The notes under the pieces are model-generated. The model was given only the letters and a program-made list of their open reading frames with translations. It was not told where the DNA came from and ran no database searches. Shown piece after piece: positions 1-6,414 of a stretch of DNA of 6,779 nt. Each line of letters begins with the position of its first letter. The stretch's first letter is position 1. Both the position numbers and the translations under genes were made by a program. Location of the stretch: contig DHGD01000058.1 of the NCBI GenBank assembly GCA_002402575.1, forward strand, positions 7,915 through 14,693, in the 5' to 3' direction. This DNA comes from Syntrophomonas sp. UBA4807. GTDB taxonomy: Bacteria > Bacillota > Syntrophomonadia > Syntrophomonadales > Syntrophomonadaceae.

Positions 1-170
1 CCAATCATAATGATATTTTTGGGATATATTTCTTCCTGCCATTGGGCACTCAGTAATTTGCGGCGGTAGCGATTGCGCAGGGCCACGGCTACAGCCTTTT
101 TGGCTTCTTTCTGCCCTACGATGTATTTATCCAGTTCGGCAACAATCTCTTTGGGAGTAAGATTCTGCAC
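1..170 (-). CDS. hslU: HslU (ClpY), ATPase subunit of the HslUV protease, N-terminal part only
   Basis: HslU is the AAA+ unfoldase that caps the HslV peptidase in the cytoplasm and feeds it unfolded proteins using ATP. Only the first 56 codons are present and the gene leaves the window at its left edge. The visible protein begins MQNLTPKEIVAELDKYIVGQ and continues with KEAKKAVAVALRNRYRR, the characteristic HslU N-terminus (TP-x-EIV-x-LD-x-YI-x-GQ followed by KxAVAxALRNR). The last visible residues, near PKNIIMIG, lead directly into where the Walker A loop should be, so the ATPase motifs themselves cannot be checked. The start is a GTG at 168-170, preceded at 5 bases by AGGAGG. The gene lies 23 bases after hslV, the usual partner order. 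In Bacillus the next gene would be codY. Identification is firm although the gene is partial. Confidence 0.95.
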   Translation of the reverse strand, partial: MQNLTPKEIVAELDKYIVGQKEAKKAVAVALRNRYRRKLLSAQWQEEIYPKNIIMI

Positions 171-175
171 TGTTT

Positions 176-181
176 CCTCCT
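176..181 (-). promoter_or_regulatory. Ribosome binding site fixing the GTG start of hslU
   Basis: On the minus strand AGGAGG is followed by the 5-base spacer AAACA and then GTG. No ATG in this frame lies between this site and the conserved TPKEIV motif, so the Shine-Dalgarno sequence settles the GTG as the start. It lies in the 23-base gap after the hslV stop. Confidence 0.85.
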
Positions 182-193
182 AACTGACCAATC

Positions 194-727
194 TTATACA
201 ATGGTCTCCACGGTAATGTGATGATTGGTGTAAATACAGATGTCGGCGGCAATGGCCAGAGCCTCGCGAGCAATCGCCTCAGCCCCCAGGTCGGTATGTT
301 TGACCAGGGCACGAGCAGCGGCCAGAGCGTATGCTCCCCCCGAACCGATGGCGGTTACCCCGTCGTCCGGTTCGATCAACTCCCCATTGCCGGATATCAA
401 AAGCATCTTTTCCCGGTCGGCCACGATGAGCAAGGCTTCCAGTTTCCTCAAGACACGGTCGCTGCGCCAGTCGCGGGCCATCTCCACCCCGGCCCGGGTC
501 AGGTTGCCGCCGTGTTGTTTCAGCTTCTCCTCAAAGCGGGCAAAAAGAGTGAAGGCATCGGCGACTGAGCCGGCAAAGCCCGCGATGATGCGCCCCTCGT
601 AGAGACGCCGCACCTTGTTGGCGGTCTGCTTCATAACCGTATTCTGCCCGAAAGTTACCTGTCCGTCACCGGCGATGGCGGTTTTGCCGTCTTTTCTTAC
701 GGCCACTATAGTAGTGCCTTGAAACAT
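194..727 (-). CDS. hslV: HslV (ClpQ), threonine-type peptidase subunit of the HslUV protease
   Basis: HslV forms a double hexameric ring in the cytoplasm, related to proteasome beta subunits, and degrades substrates delivered by HslU. The 177-residue length is normal. The protein begins M-F-Q-G-T-T-I-V-A-V-R, so the conserved Thr-Thr that supplies the catalytic N-terminal threonine is at residues 5-6, behind a four-residue leader. Other expected active-site positions are present: Lys38 in NKVRRL, Gly50 in IAGFAG, and Ser129 in the GSGG motif. The conserved stretches DGQVTFG, GSVADAFTLF, ARDWRSDRVLRKLEA and ICIYTN are also intact. The ATG at 725-727 is preceded by AGGAGG with a 5-base spacer, and that Shine-Dalgarno sequence lies inside the end of xerC. 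The start is 2 bases after the xerC stop, implying translational coupling. The odd point is the leader: the catalytic Thr becomes N-terminal only if Met-Phe-Gln-Gly is removed (inference). Bacillus ClpQ instead is reported to use an N-terminal serine, which is absent here. Confidence 0.97.
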   Translation of the reverse strand: MFQGTTIVAVRKDGKTAIAGDGQVTFGQNTVMKQTANKVRRLYEGRIIAGFAGSVADAFTLFARFEEKLKQHGGNLTRAGVEMARDWRSDRVLRKLEALLIVADREKMLLISGNGELIEPDDGVTAIGSGGAYALAAARALVKHTDLGAEAIAREALAIAADICIYTNHHITVETIV

Positions 728-729
728 AT

Positions 730-1638
730 TTACCTCCTGGGGAAAGTCCGGTTGTGGACCCTTTTTATGTCTTCTTTGGTCAGATGCGTATAGATTTGCG
801 TGGTGGACAGCTTGACATGGCCTAACATTTCCTGCACCGAGCGCAAATCAGCCCCCCGGTTCAACAGATGAGTGGCAAAGGTATGCCTTAAGGTATGGGG
901 GCTAACTTTGGTATTGATGGCCAGGGCGTCCACATATTTATTAATTATATTCCGCACTCCCCGCGCCGATAACCGCTGGCCGAAGCGGTTGACGAACAAG
1001 GCCTGGGTACCCGTGCCTTTGGCGATCAGCTTCTCCCGGGCCTTGAGATAGGCTTGCAGCCATTGGGAAGAGGCGCTTCCTAAGGGGACGATACGATCTT
1101 TGCCGCCTTTGCCGGAAACCCGGATGACACCCGACTGATATTCAATATCAGCCGTATTGAGCATGACCAGTTCAGACACGCGTATACCGGTGGCGTAAAG
1201 CAATTCCAGCAGGGCACGGTCCCTCAAGCCCAATGGTTTGGAGGTGTCCGGAGCTTCGATCAGCTGGGTGACTTCAACCGGATAGAGAAAGTTGGGCAGG
1301 CGCTGGTCCTGTTTGGGAGTGGAAACGGCGGCGATAGGGTTGCTGGGAAGGATATTCTCCCGGCACAGGTAACGCACCAGGGAGCGCAAGGCGGCCAATT
1401 TACGGGCCATGGTGGAACGTCGCAAGCCCTGCTGCTGCAGCCAGGCCAGATAATCACGCACTGATTTATGGTCGATAATGTCCGGCGTAAGTTCATCCCC
1501 GGACACGGACTGACGCCGGGCCAGGAACTGGAAGTATTGCTCCAGATCGGTACGATAGCTGACCAGTGTAAGCGGAGAAGCATTCTTAACCACCCGCAGA
1601 TGGTTCAAAAAATCCTCAATATATTGTGAAATCATCAT
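730..1638 (-). CDS. xerC: XerC-family tyrosine recombinase (CodV in Bacillus)
   Basis: This is a site-specific recombinase that, with a XerD-type partner at the dif site, converts chromosome dimers to monomers before division. The 302-residue protein has the usual two-part structure. Residues 3-100 form the N-terminal SAM-like core-binding domain, and residues 115-295 form the catalytic domain. All catalytic residues are visible: Arg153 in ATGIRVSEL, Lys177 in SGKGGKDRIVPLG, His248 and Arg251 in HTLRHTFATHLL, His274 in MLGHVKLSTTQIYTH, and the nucleophile Tyr283 in the same stretch. Two ATG codons are adjacent at the start (1636-1638 and 1633-1635). The only ribosome-binding-like sequence, GGGTGA at 1642-1647, is spaced better for the second, so the protein may be one residue shorter. 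It lies between trmFO and hslV, exactly as codV does in Bacillus, which favours a housekeeping Xer protein over a phage or integron integrase. Assignment as XerC rather than XerD rests mainly on this context. Confidence 0.95.
   Translation of the reverse strand: MMISQYIEDFLNHLRVVKNASPLTLVSYRTDLEQYFQFLARRQSVSGDELTPDIIDHKSVRDYLAWLQQQGLRRSTMARKLAALRSLVRYLCRENILPSNPIAAVSTPKQDQRLPNFLYPVEVTQLIEAPDTSKPLGLRDRALLELLYATGIRVSELVMLNTADIEYQSGVIRVSGKGGKDRIVPLGSASSQWLQAYLKAREKLIAKGTGTQALFVNRFGQRLSARGVRNIINKYVDALAINTKVSPHTLRHTFATHLLNRGADLRSVQEMLGHVKLSTTQIYTHLTKEDIKRVHNRTFPRR
733..738 (-). promoter_or_regulatory. hslV ribosome binding site embedded in the last codons of xerC
   Basis: The minus-strand sequence AGG AGG TAA AT ATG combines three elements. 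AGG AGG are the final two Arg codons of xerC, TAA is its stop, and ATG is the hslV start. The same AGGAGG is a perfect Shine-Dalgarno sequence 5 bases before that ATG. A ribosome finishing xerC therefore sits on the hslV initiation site, which suggests coupled translation. Confidence 0.8.
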
Positions 1639-1668
1639 CTTTCACCCGATTTGTTCATCTAAGCACAA

Positions 1669-1697
1669 ATGCTAGCACAAAAGGGCGGCTTTTACAA
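1669..1697 (-). promoter_or_regulatory. Weak candidate internal promoter before xerC
   Basis: On the minus strand TTGTAA (1692-1697) is separated by exactly 17 bases from TAGCAT (1669-1674), which is preceded by TGC as in an extended -10 element. Each hexamer matches the sigma-A consensus at four of six positions. It lies in the 53-base gap between trmFO and xerC, the longest gap inside the operon, and could give xerC-hslV-hslU a separate start. Two such hexamers can occur by chance, so this is only a suggestion. Confidence 0.2.
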
Positions 1698-3002
1698 TGT
1701 GTTTTGCAACAATTCAGAAAACTCGTGCAAATCGTTGAGGGCCCTGGTCGTATATGCCGAATACCTGAGTTTTTTGTCCTTTATTATTGCAGGCAGGGCC
1801 GGCAGTATGCCGAAATTGGCGTTCATGGGCTGGAATTTGTTAATTGCGCAGCTGGTGATATGCTTGATCAATGCCCCCAAGAGGGTGGTCTCGGGGAGTT
1901 GCAGCGGTTTTTGTGATTTCATTTCACGGGCCAGGCTCAATCCTGCCCAGATGCCGCTGGCGGCGGATTCCATATATCCTTCCACTCCGGTTAACTGCCC
2001 GGCTGCAAACAAGCCGGGCCGGCTTTTAAACTGCAGGTCGGGTCCCAGGCAAGCCGGGCTGTTGATATAGCTGTTGCGGTGCATCACTCCGTAACGCACG
2101 AATTCGGCATTTTTCAAGCCGGGTATGAGGCGCAAAACCCGATCCTGTTCTCCCCAGCGCAGGCGGGTTTGGAAGCCTACCAGACCCCATAATTGCCCCT
2201 CCTGATCCTCCTGACGCAACTGCGCTACCGCATAGGGGCGGGGTCCGCCCTCAGAGCGGCTTAGTCCCACCGGCCGCATGGGGCCGAAACGCAGAGTGTC
2301 AACTCCGCGCCGGGCCATGAATTCAATCGGCATACAGCCTTCAAAAAGCAGTTCTTTGTCTGCAGCATGCGGCTCCAGGGCATCGGCTGCCACCAGCTGC
2401 TCGTAAAATGCCAGGTATTCCTCCCTGGTCAAGGGGCAGTTGTAATAATCGGCGCTGCCCTTGCCATAGCGGGAGGCTTTATAGACTATACTCTCATCAA
2501 GGCTGGCCCGGGTAATAGTGGGAGACACGGCATCATAGAAATACAGATTGTCAGTACCGCTGACTTCCTGAAGGGCTGCCGCCATGGGACCTGAGGTTAA
2601 AGGCCCGGTGCAAATGATGCACGGCGACTGAGGGATGGTTATGATCTCCTCGCGCCGCACTGTTATCAAAGGGTGAGCCTCAATTTGCTTAGTAACCATC
2701 TGGCTGAAGCGGCTGCGGTCCACGGCCAGGGCAGAGCCTGCCGGTACCCGGGTGGCTTCGGCACAAGGCAGCAACAGAGAACCCAGGATTCTCATCTCCG
2801 CTTTGAGCAAACCCTGGGCGGTATCGCTATGTTCTGATTTAAGGGAGTTGCTGCACACCAGTTCGGCCAGATCTCCCCCTTGGTGCACCGGAGTCTGTTT
2901 TAAGGGGCGCATTTCCCAAATTGTGGCATGAATACCCTGGCGGGCCAGGGCATAGGCTGCTTCACACCCTGCCAGGCCGCCGCCTATTATGTCTGCATGC
3001 AT
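1692..3002 (-). CDS. trmFO: TrmFO, folate- and FAD-dependent tRNA (uracil-54-C5)-methyltransferase
   Basis: TrmFO makes 5-methyluridine at position 54 in the T-loop of tRNAs. It takes the carbon from 5,10-methylenetetrahydrofolate and uses bound FAD with NAD(P)H, unlike the SAM-dependent TrmA of many other bacteria. The 436-residue length is normal for the family. The N-terminus MHADIIGGGLAGCEAAYALA is a Rossmann FAD-binding fold with the GxGxxG signature at residues 7-12. The two cysteines known to matter for catalysis in this family are present: Cys50 in AELVCSNSLKSE and Cys223 in LFEGCMPIE. The family stretches RFGPMRPVGL (238-247), QTRLRWGEQ (278-286) and GQLTGVEGYMESAASG (335-350, near the flavin) are also clear. 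The ATG at 3000-3002 follows GTGAGG by 8 bases, and the gene starts 15 bases after the topA stop. The older name gid or gidA-like refers to its relation to MnmG, but the length and motifs separate it from that larger protein. Confidence 0.97.
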   Translation of the reverse strand: MHADIIGGGLAGCEAAYALARQGIHATIWEMRPLKQTPVHQGGDLAELVCSNSLKSEHSDTAQGLLKAEMRILGSLLLPCAEATRVPAGSALAVDRSRFSQMVTKQIEAHPLITVRREEIITIPQSPCIICTGPLTSGPMAAALQEVSGTDNLYFYDAVSPTITRASLDESIVYKASRYGKGSADYYNCPLTREEYLAFYEQLVAADALEPHAADKELLFEGCMPIEFMARRGVDTLRFGPMRPVGLSRSEGGPRPYAVAQLRQEDQEGQLWGLVGFQTRLRWGEQDRVLRLIPGLKNAEFVRYGVMHRNSYINSPACLGPDLQFKSRPGLFAAGQLTGVEGYMESAASGIWAGLSLAREMKSQKPLQLPETTLLGALIKHITSCAINKFQPMNANFGILPALPAIIKDKKLRYSAYTTRALNDLHEFSELLQNTL

Positions 3003-3017
3003 TTTAGCCGCCTCACT

Positions 3018-5087
3018 TCATTTCTTGACGTATTTGCACTCTTGGTTGATGCAAATCGCCTGTTGGGATTTGTCCGCAGCCAGCTTTACCACCATCACCT
3101 GCCCGCACTGGGGGCACAGCTCCCCGGTAGGCTGCTGCCAAGATACCAGTTTGCATTCCGGATAATTGCTGCAGCCGAAAAAACGGCGCCCCTTGCGGCT
3201 CTTTAAACCGACGATATTCCCGCCGCACAAGGGGCAGACAATGCCGGTCTCTTCATTTATAGACTCAGTATGGCGGCATTCGGGGAAGCCGGAACAGGCC
3301 ATAAATTTCCCAAAACGTCCGTGTTTGATGAAAAGCGGCTTACCGCATTGAGGGCATTCCTTTCCAGCCTCTTCATCCTTGATCTCCACTTTGCCGATCA
3401 GTTCCTTGGCTTTTTCCAGGTCTTCAACAAAGGGCTCGTAAAATTCCGCCACCACTTGACGCCAATCCAGCTTGCCCTCCTCGATCCGGTCCAATTCCTC
3501 CTCCATGTGAGCGGTAAAATCAACATCCATAATTTGGGGAAAGTTCGCCTTCAAAAGATCGACCACGATGGTCCCCAGTTCAGTGGGGGCAAACTGGCGG
3601 TTCTGGCGTTCAACATAGTTTCTTTTCAAAATGGTATCTATAATCGGGGCGTAGGTGCTGGGACGGCCAATATTATTATCTTCCAAAAACTTAACCAGAC
3701 TGGCCTCGGTGAAACGCGGCGGGGGCTGAGTGAAATGCTGCTCCGCATCCAGACCCTTGAGGTTGAGCTTTTGATTCTCCTTCAAGGCTGGCAGGGGTTT
3801 GCCGCCGTCTTCCTCGTCGCTGTCAGTATATACTTTCTTATAGCCCGGAAACTTCAATTGGGACGAAGTGGCCCTGAGTCCGTAGTCCCCTGCCTTGATG
3901 TCTATGGTCACACTGTCATAGACTGCCGCCGTCATCTGGCTGGCCACGAAGCGCTCCCAGATCAGTTTATAAAGCCGGTACTGGTCGCGGCTGAGACTAT
4001 TCTTAACGCTGTCCGGAGTGCGTGACACCATGGTGGGACGTATGGCCTCGTGTGCGTCTTGAGAGCCCTTCTTGCTCTTGTATTCATTAGGCTTGGCCGG
4101 GGCATATTCAGCACCATACTGTGAGCTGATAAAATGCAAGGCTTCCTGCTGCGCCACGCTGGCGATGCGGGTAGAGTCCGTCCTGAGATAAGTTATAAGG
4201 CCAACCGTGCCTTCTTTGCCTATCTCCAGGCCTTCATACAGCTCCTGAGCCACCTTCATGGTGCGCTTGGAATAGAAATTAAGCTGTTTGCTGGCTTCCT
4301 GCTGCATAGTGCTGGTGGTGAAGGGCGGACTGGCCTTCTTGCGTTTCTCTTTGTTCTCAATACGCGATACCAGGAACGAAGCCCTTTGCAGATCACGAAC
4401 CACCTGGTCCTTGCTCTCGGCATTGCTTATTTCCAGCTTGCTATCCTGGTATGAATTCAGCCTAGCGGTTATGGTATGTTTTTTATTATCCTCCAGCTCC
4501 GCGCTGATGGTCCAGTATTCCTCACTGACGAACTGACGAATTTCGTCTTCGCGCTCGCAGATCAGGCGCACCACCACCGACTGCACCCGGCCGGCGCTAA
4601 GGCCCTTGCGCACCTTGCTCCACAACAGGGGGCTCAAGTTGTAGCCCACCAAGCGGTCCAGGACCCGACGGGCTTGCTGCGCATTGACCCGGTCCAAATC
4701 CACCGGGCGCGACTTTTTTATAGCCTGCAGCACCGCGTCTTTGGTGATCTCATGAAACTCTACGCGGCATTTGCTGCCTGAGGGTATCTTCATGGCGTTT
4801 TGCAGATGCCAGGCGATGGCCTCTCCTTCACGGTCAGGGTCAGTGGCCAGTAAAACCCGGCTGGCTTTGGAGGATTCATCTTTTATCTCTCTTAGGATGT
4901 CCCCCTTGCCGCGGATGGTGATATACTGTGGCTCAAACGATTTATCCACATCAATCCCCAGCTTGCTCTTGGGCAAATCCTTAATATGACCTACCGAAGC
5001 CTTTATCTTATAAGTTTTTCCCAAAAATTTCCCTAATGTCTTGGCCTTGGCGGCCGATTCCACAATGACCAGGGTGCTGCCCGCCAA
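3018..5087 (-). CDS. topA: DNA topoisomerase I (type IA)
   Basis: Topoisomerase I relaxes negative supercoils by cutting one strand, passing the other through and resealing, working behind RNA polymerase and replication forks. The 689-residue length is close to the Bacillus enzyme. The Toprim domain opens the protein: Glu10 in VIVESAAKAKTLGKFL and the acidic triad Asp83, Asp85, Glu87 in ATDPDREGEAIAWHL. The topoisomerase core follows, with the nucleophile Tyr300 in GLITYLRTDSTRI and the conserved SQDAHEAIRPT (342-352) and NNIGRPSTYAPII (471-483) blocks. The C-terminus has three four-cysteine zinc ribbons: Cys578/581/598/604, Cys618/621/639/645 and Cys658/661/679/684. The start is a TTG at 5085-5087. 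The codon just upstream in frame is a stop (TGA), so no longer start exists, and GAGGTGA precedes the TTG at 5 bases. It lies 28 bases after dprA and 15 before trmFO. Nothing in it looks altered. Confidence 0.98.
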   Translation of the reverse strand: MAGSTLVIVESAAKAKTLGKFLGKTYKIKASVGHIKDLPKSKLGIDVDKSFEPQYITIRGKGDILREIKDESSKASRVLLATDPDREGEAIAWHLQNAMKIPSGSKCRVEFHEITKDAVLQAIKKSRPVDLDRVNAQQARRVLDRLVGYNLSPLLWSKVRKGLSAGRVQSVVVRLICEREDEIRQFVSEEYWTISAELEDNKKHTITARLNSYQDSKLEISNAESKDQVVRDLQRASFLVSRIENKEKRKKASPPFTTSTMQQEASKQLNFYSKRTMKVAQELYEGLEIGKEGTVGLITYLRTDSTRIASVAQQEALHFISSQYGAEYAPAKPNEYKSKKGSQDAHEAIRPTMVSRTPDSVKNSLSRDQYRLYKLIWERFVASQMTAAVYDSVTIDIKAGDYGLRATSSQLKFPGYKKVYTDSDEEDGGKPLPALKENQKLNLKGLDAEQHFTQPPPRFTEASLVKFLEDNNIGRPSTYAPIIDTILKRNYVERQNRQFAPTELGTIVVDLLKANFPQIMDVDFTAHMEEELDRIEEGKLDWRQVVAEFYEPFVEDLEKAKELIGKVEIKDEEAGKECPQCGKPLFIKHGRFGKFMACSGFPECRHTESINEETGIVCPLCGGNIVGLKSRKGRRFFGCSNYPECKLVSWQQPTGELCPQCGQVMVVKLAADKSQQAICINQECKYVKK

Positions 5088-5092
5088 TCATC

Positions 5093-5099
5093 TCACCTC
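5093..5099 (-). promoter_or_regulatory. Ribosome binding site fixing the TTG start of topA
   Basis: GAGGTGA on the minus strand precedes TTG by the 5 bases GATGA. A second purine-rich AGGAG overlaps just upstream. An in-frame TGA directly abuts the TTG, so this rare start codon is the first possible one and also gives the canonical N-terminus before VIVESAAKA. The ATG inside GATGA is out of frame. Confidence 0.8.
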
Positions 5100-5115
5100 T
5101 CCTGTGTATGCAAAT

Positions 5116-6231
5116 TTAGCCAATCTTTACATAGTAATTGCCCGGCAATGATTGTACTATACCTTCTAGCTCCAGCTTTAGCAAGGCCAAGCTTAAATCT
5201 CCGCAGGTTAGTCCGCTCACGCGCAGCAGTTCGTCCCGGTGGCGGCGTTCATAATCCATGTGGCGCAATAACAATTGTTCCGCCTCATCATGCCAAGGCA
5301 ACGATGGCTGCCGCAGCTGGTCAGCCGCAGACGCATCCGGCTGATATCCCGGCAGCTCTTCCAATATGTCTTCCGCACCGGCTGCTAGTTTGGCTCCCTC
5401 TTTAATCATTTGATTGGTTCCCATACTGTACGGGCTGGTGATTGGCCCGGGTATGGCGAAAACCTCACGACCCTGCTCCAAAGCAAACTCAACCGTGAGC
5501 AGAGCCCCGCTTTTCTGCTGCGCCTCCACCACCAGAACCCCCAAGGAGAGTCCGGAGATAATACGGTTGCGCATAGGAAAATGATTGGCTAAGGGCGGGG
5601 TGTTCCACGGGAACTCACTCATCACCAGCCCGCGCTCGCTAATTTCCCGGTACAAAGCGGCATTTTCGCGAGGATAGATTATATTTATGCCCGATCCCAA
5701 AACACTGATAGTATTTCCCTCGGCTTCCAGGGCGCCTTGATGGGCCTGGCTGTCTATCCCCCGCGCCAGCCCGCTGATTATAGTCAAACCCCGGGAGGCC
5801 AGTTGTTTCGCAAATTCACGGGCGGTCTTGCGTCCATATTGGGTCGCCCGGCGCGATCCCACCACAGCCAGGCCAGGTGTTGGAGCCAGTTCAACTCTGC
5901 CGCGCATATACAAAATGGGGGGCGGGTTGTGTATGTGCCGCAATTGAGGCGGATAGCGTTCCTCGCCCAGCAAAACGATGTCCACTCCCAATTTATCCAT
6001 TTCAGCGGCGATCTGCACCGCATCCAGTCTGCGCCTGCGTTCCTGCAAGGCCACGGCCACAGTCGGCGGTAAAAGGCCCTGCAACGCTATGGGGGAGGCG
6101 TGGAATATTTCTTCGCAACTGGCGAATTTGGCTAATAAGCCTGCCAAAATCTTGTTACCCAATCCCGGGGTGCCATGCAGGATGCTCAGTCTGCCTTTTT
6201 CCAAGCTGTCCATATATACATCAGCTCCCAT
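5116..6231 (-). CDS. dprA: DprA (Smf), DNA-processing protein that loads RecA on single-stranded DNA
   Basis: DprA binds incoming single-stranded DNA during natural transformation, protects it and loads RecA. It is also widespread in bacteria not known to be competent. The 371 residues contain three parts. An N-terminal SAM/helix-hairpin-helix-like region (8-60) includes TPGLGNKIL. The Rossmann-like DNA-binding core (about 80-290) has VGSR at 124-127, SGLARGID at 153-160, GSGINIIYP at 179-187, MRNRIISGLS at 220-229, KSGALLT at 240-246 and GTNQMI at 271-276. A C-terminal winged-helix-like region lies at about 315-371. The start is uncertain. The longest frame begins at ATG 6229-6231 but has no ribosome binding site. 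The in-frame ATG at 6211-6213 (residue 7, giving MDSLEKGRL) has GGGAG 11 bases upstream and a more typical family N-terminus, so it may be the true start. dprA is the first gene of the operon, with a candidate promoter 40 to 70 bases upstream. Its presence hints at, but does not prove, competence. Confidence 0.96.
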   Translation of the reverse strand: MGADVYMDSLEKGRLSILHGTPGLGNKILAGLLAKFASCEEIFHASPIALQGLLPPTVAVALQERRRRLDAVQIAAEMDKLGVDIVLLGEERYPPQLRHIHNPPPILYMRGRVELAPTPGLAVVGSRRATQYGRKTAREFAKQLASRGLTIISGLARGIDSQAHQGALEAEGNTISVLGSGINIIYPRENAALYREISERGLVMSEFPWNTPPLANHFPMRNRIISGLSLGVLVVEAQQKSGALLTVEFALEQGREVFAIPGPITSPYSMGTNQMIKEGAKLAAGAEDILEELPGYQPDASAADQLRQPSLPWHDEAEQLLLRHMDYERRHRDELLRVSGLTCGDLSLALLKLELEGIVQSLPGNYYVKIG

Positions 6232-6269
6232 ATTGATATTCTGCAGTTATTATTTTCCAGTTATTGTGA

Positions 6270-6298
6270 TTGATAACATAAATTTTTATGTCTTGCAA
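6270..6298 (-). promoter_or_regulatory. Candidate sigma-A promoter for the dprA-hslU operon
   Basis: On the minus strand TTGCAA (6293-6298) and TATCAA (6270-6275) are separated by exactly 17 bases, and the second hexamer is preceded by TGT, an extended -10 element. Each hexamer matches consensus at four of six positions. The site lies in the AT-rich gap about 40 bases before the longest dprA start and 57 before the alternative one, giving a short plausible leader. The spacing and extended -10 support it, but the hexamers are imperfect and only transcript mapping would confirm it. Confidence 0.45.
6276..6291. repeat. Perfect 16-bp AT-rich palindrome in the candidate promoter spacer, possible operator
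   Basis: ACATAAA-TT-TTTATGT has 7-bp arms that are perfect inverted repeats around two central bases. It fills all but one base of the 17-bp spacer between the candidate -35 and -10 hexamers of the dprA operon, and sits between the two divergent genes. A symmetrical site in this position is where a dimeric regulator could block polymerase. The alternative is chance symmetry in AT-rich DNA. An adjoining 8-bp palindrome CTTGCAAG (6292-6299) overlaps the -35 hexamer. I do not recognise it as a known operator. Confidence 0.4.
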
Positions 6299-6399
6299 GC
6301 CATAAATCCCTATCCAACCAAAATGGTCCAGTATTTGCCTAACAATTAAAGTCTGCGCCGGGGAAAAATAAATTTGATGACTCATATGCATTCCACATG

Positions 6400-6406
6400 A
6401 AAGGAG
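6400..6406 (+). promoter_or_regulatory. Ribosome binding site selecting the TTG start of the small plus-strand gene
   Basis: AAAGGAG is followed by 8 bases and a TTG at 6415-6417. An ATG at 6397-6399 is in the same frame, but this strong site would then lie inside its codons 2 to 4, and nothing like a ribosome binding site precedes it. The TTG is therefore the more likely start. Confidence 0.65.
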
Positions 6407-6414
6407 TGACAGAC

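Noticed and set aside
730..1638. Tyrosine recombinase considered as a mobile-element or phage integrase.
   Set aside because: Its position between trmFO and hslV is the ancestral Bacillota arrangement, its length fits XerC, and there are no attachment-site repeats, tRNA genes or phage genes nearby.
3270..4025. Plus-strand open frame of 251 codons opposite topA.
   Set aside because: It lies wholly antisense to a fully conserved topoisomerase I gene with intact motifs. The long frame is explained by the codon composition of topA on the other strand.
5877..6349. Overlapping plus-strand frames antisense to the start of dprA.
   Set aside because: They run opposite the clear DprA coding sequence, have low-complexity shadow composition and no ribosome binding sites.
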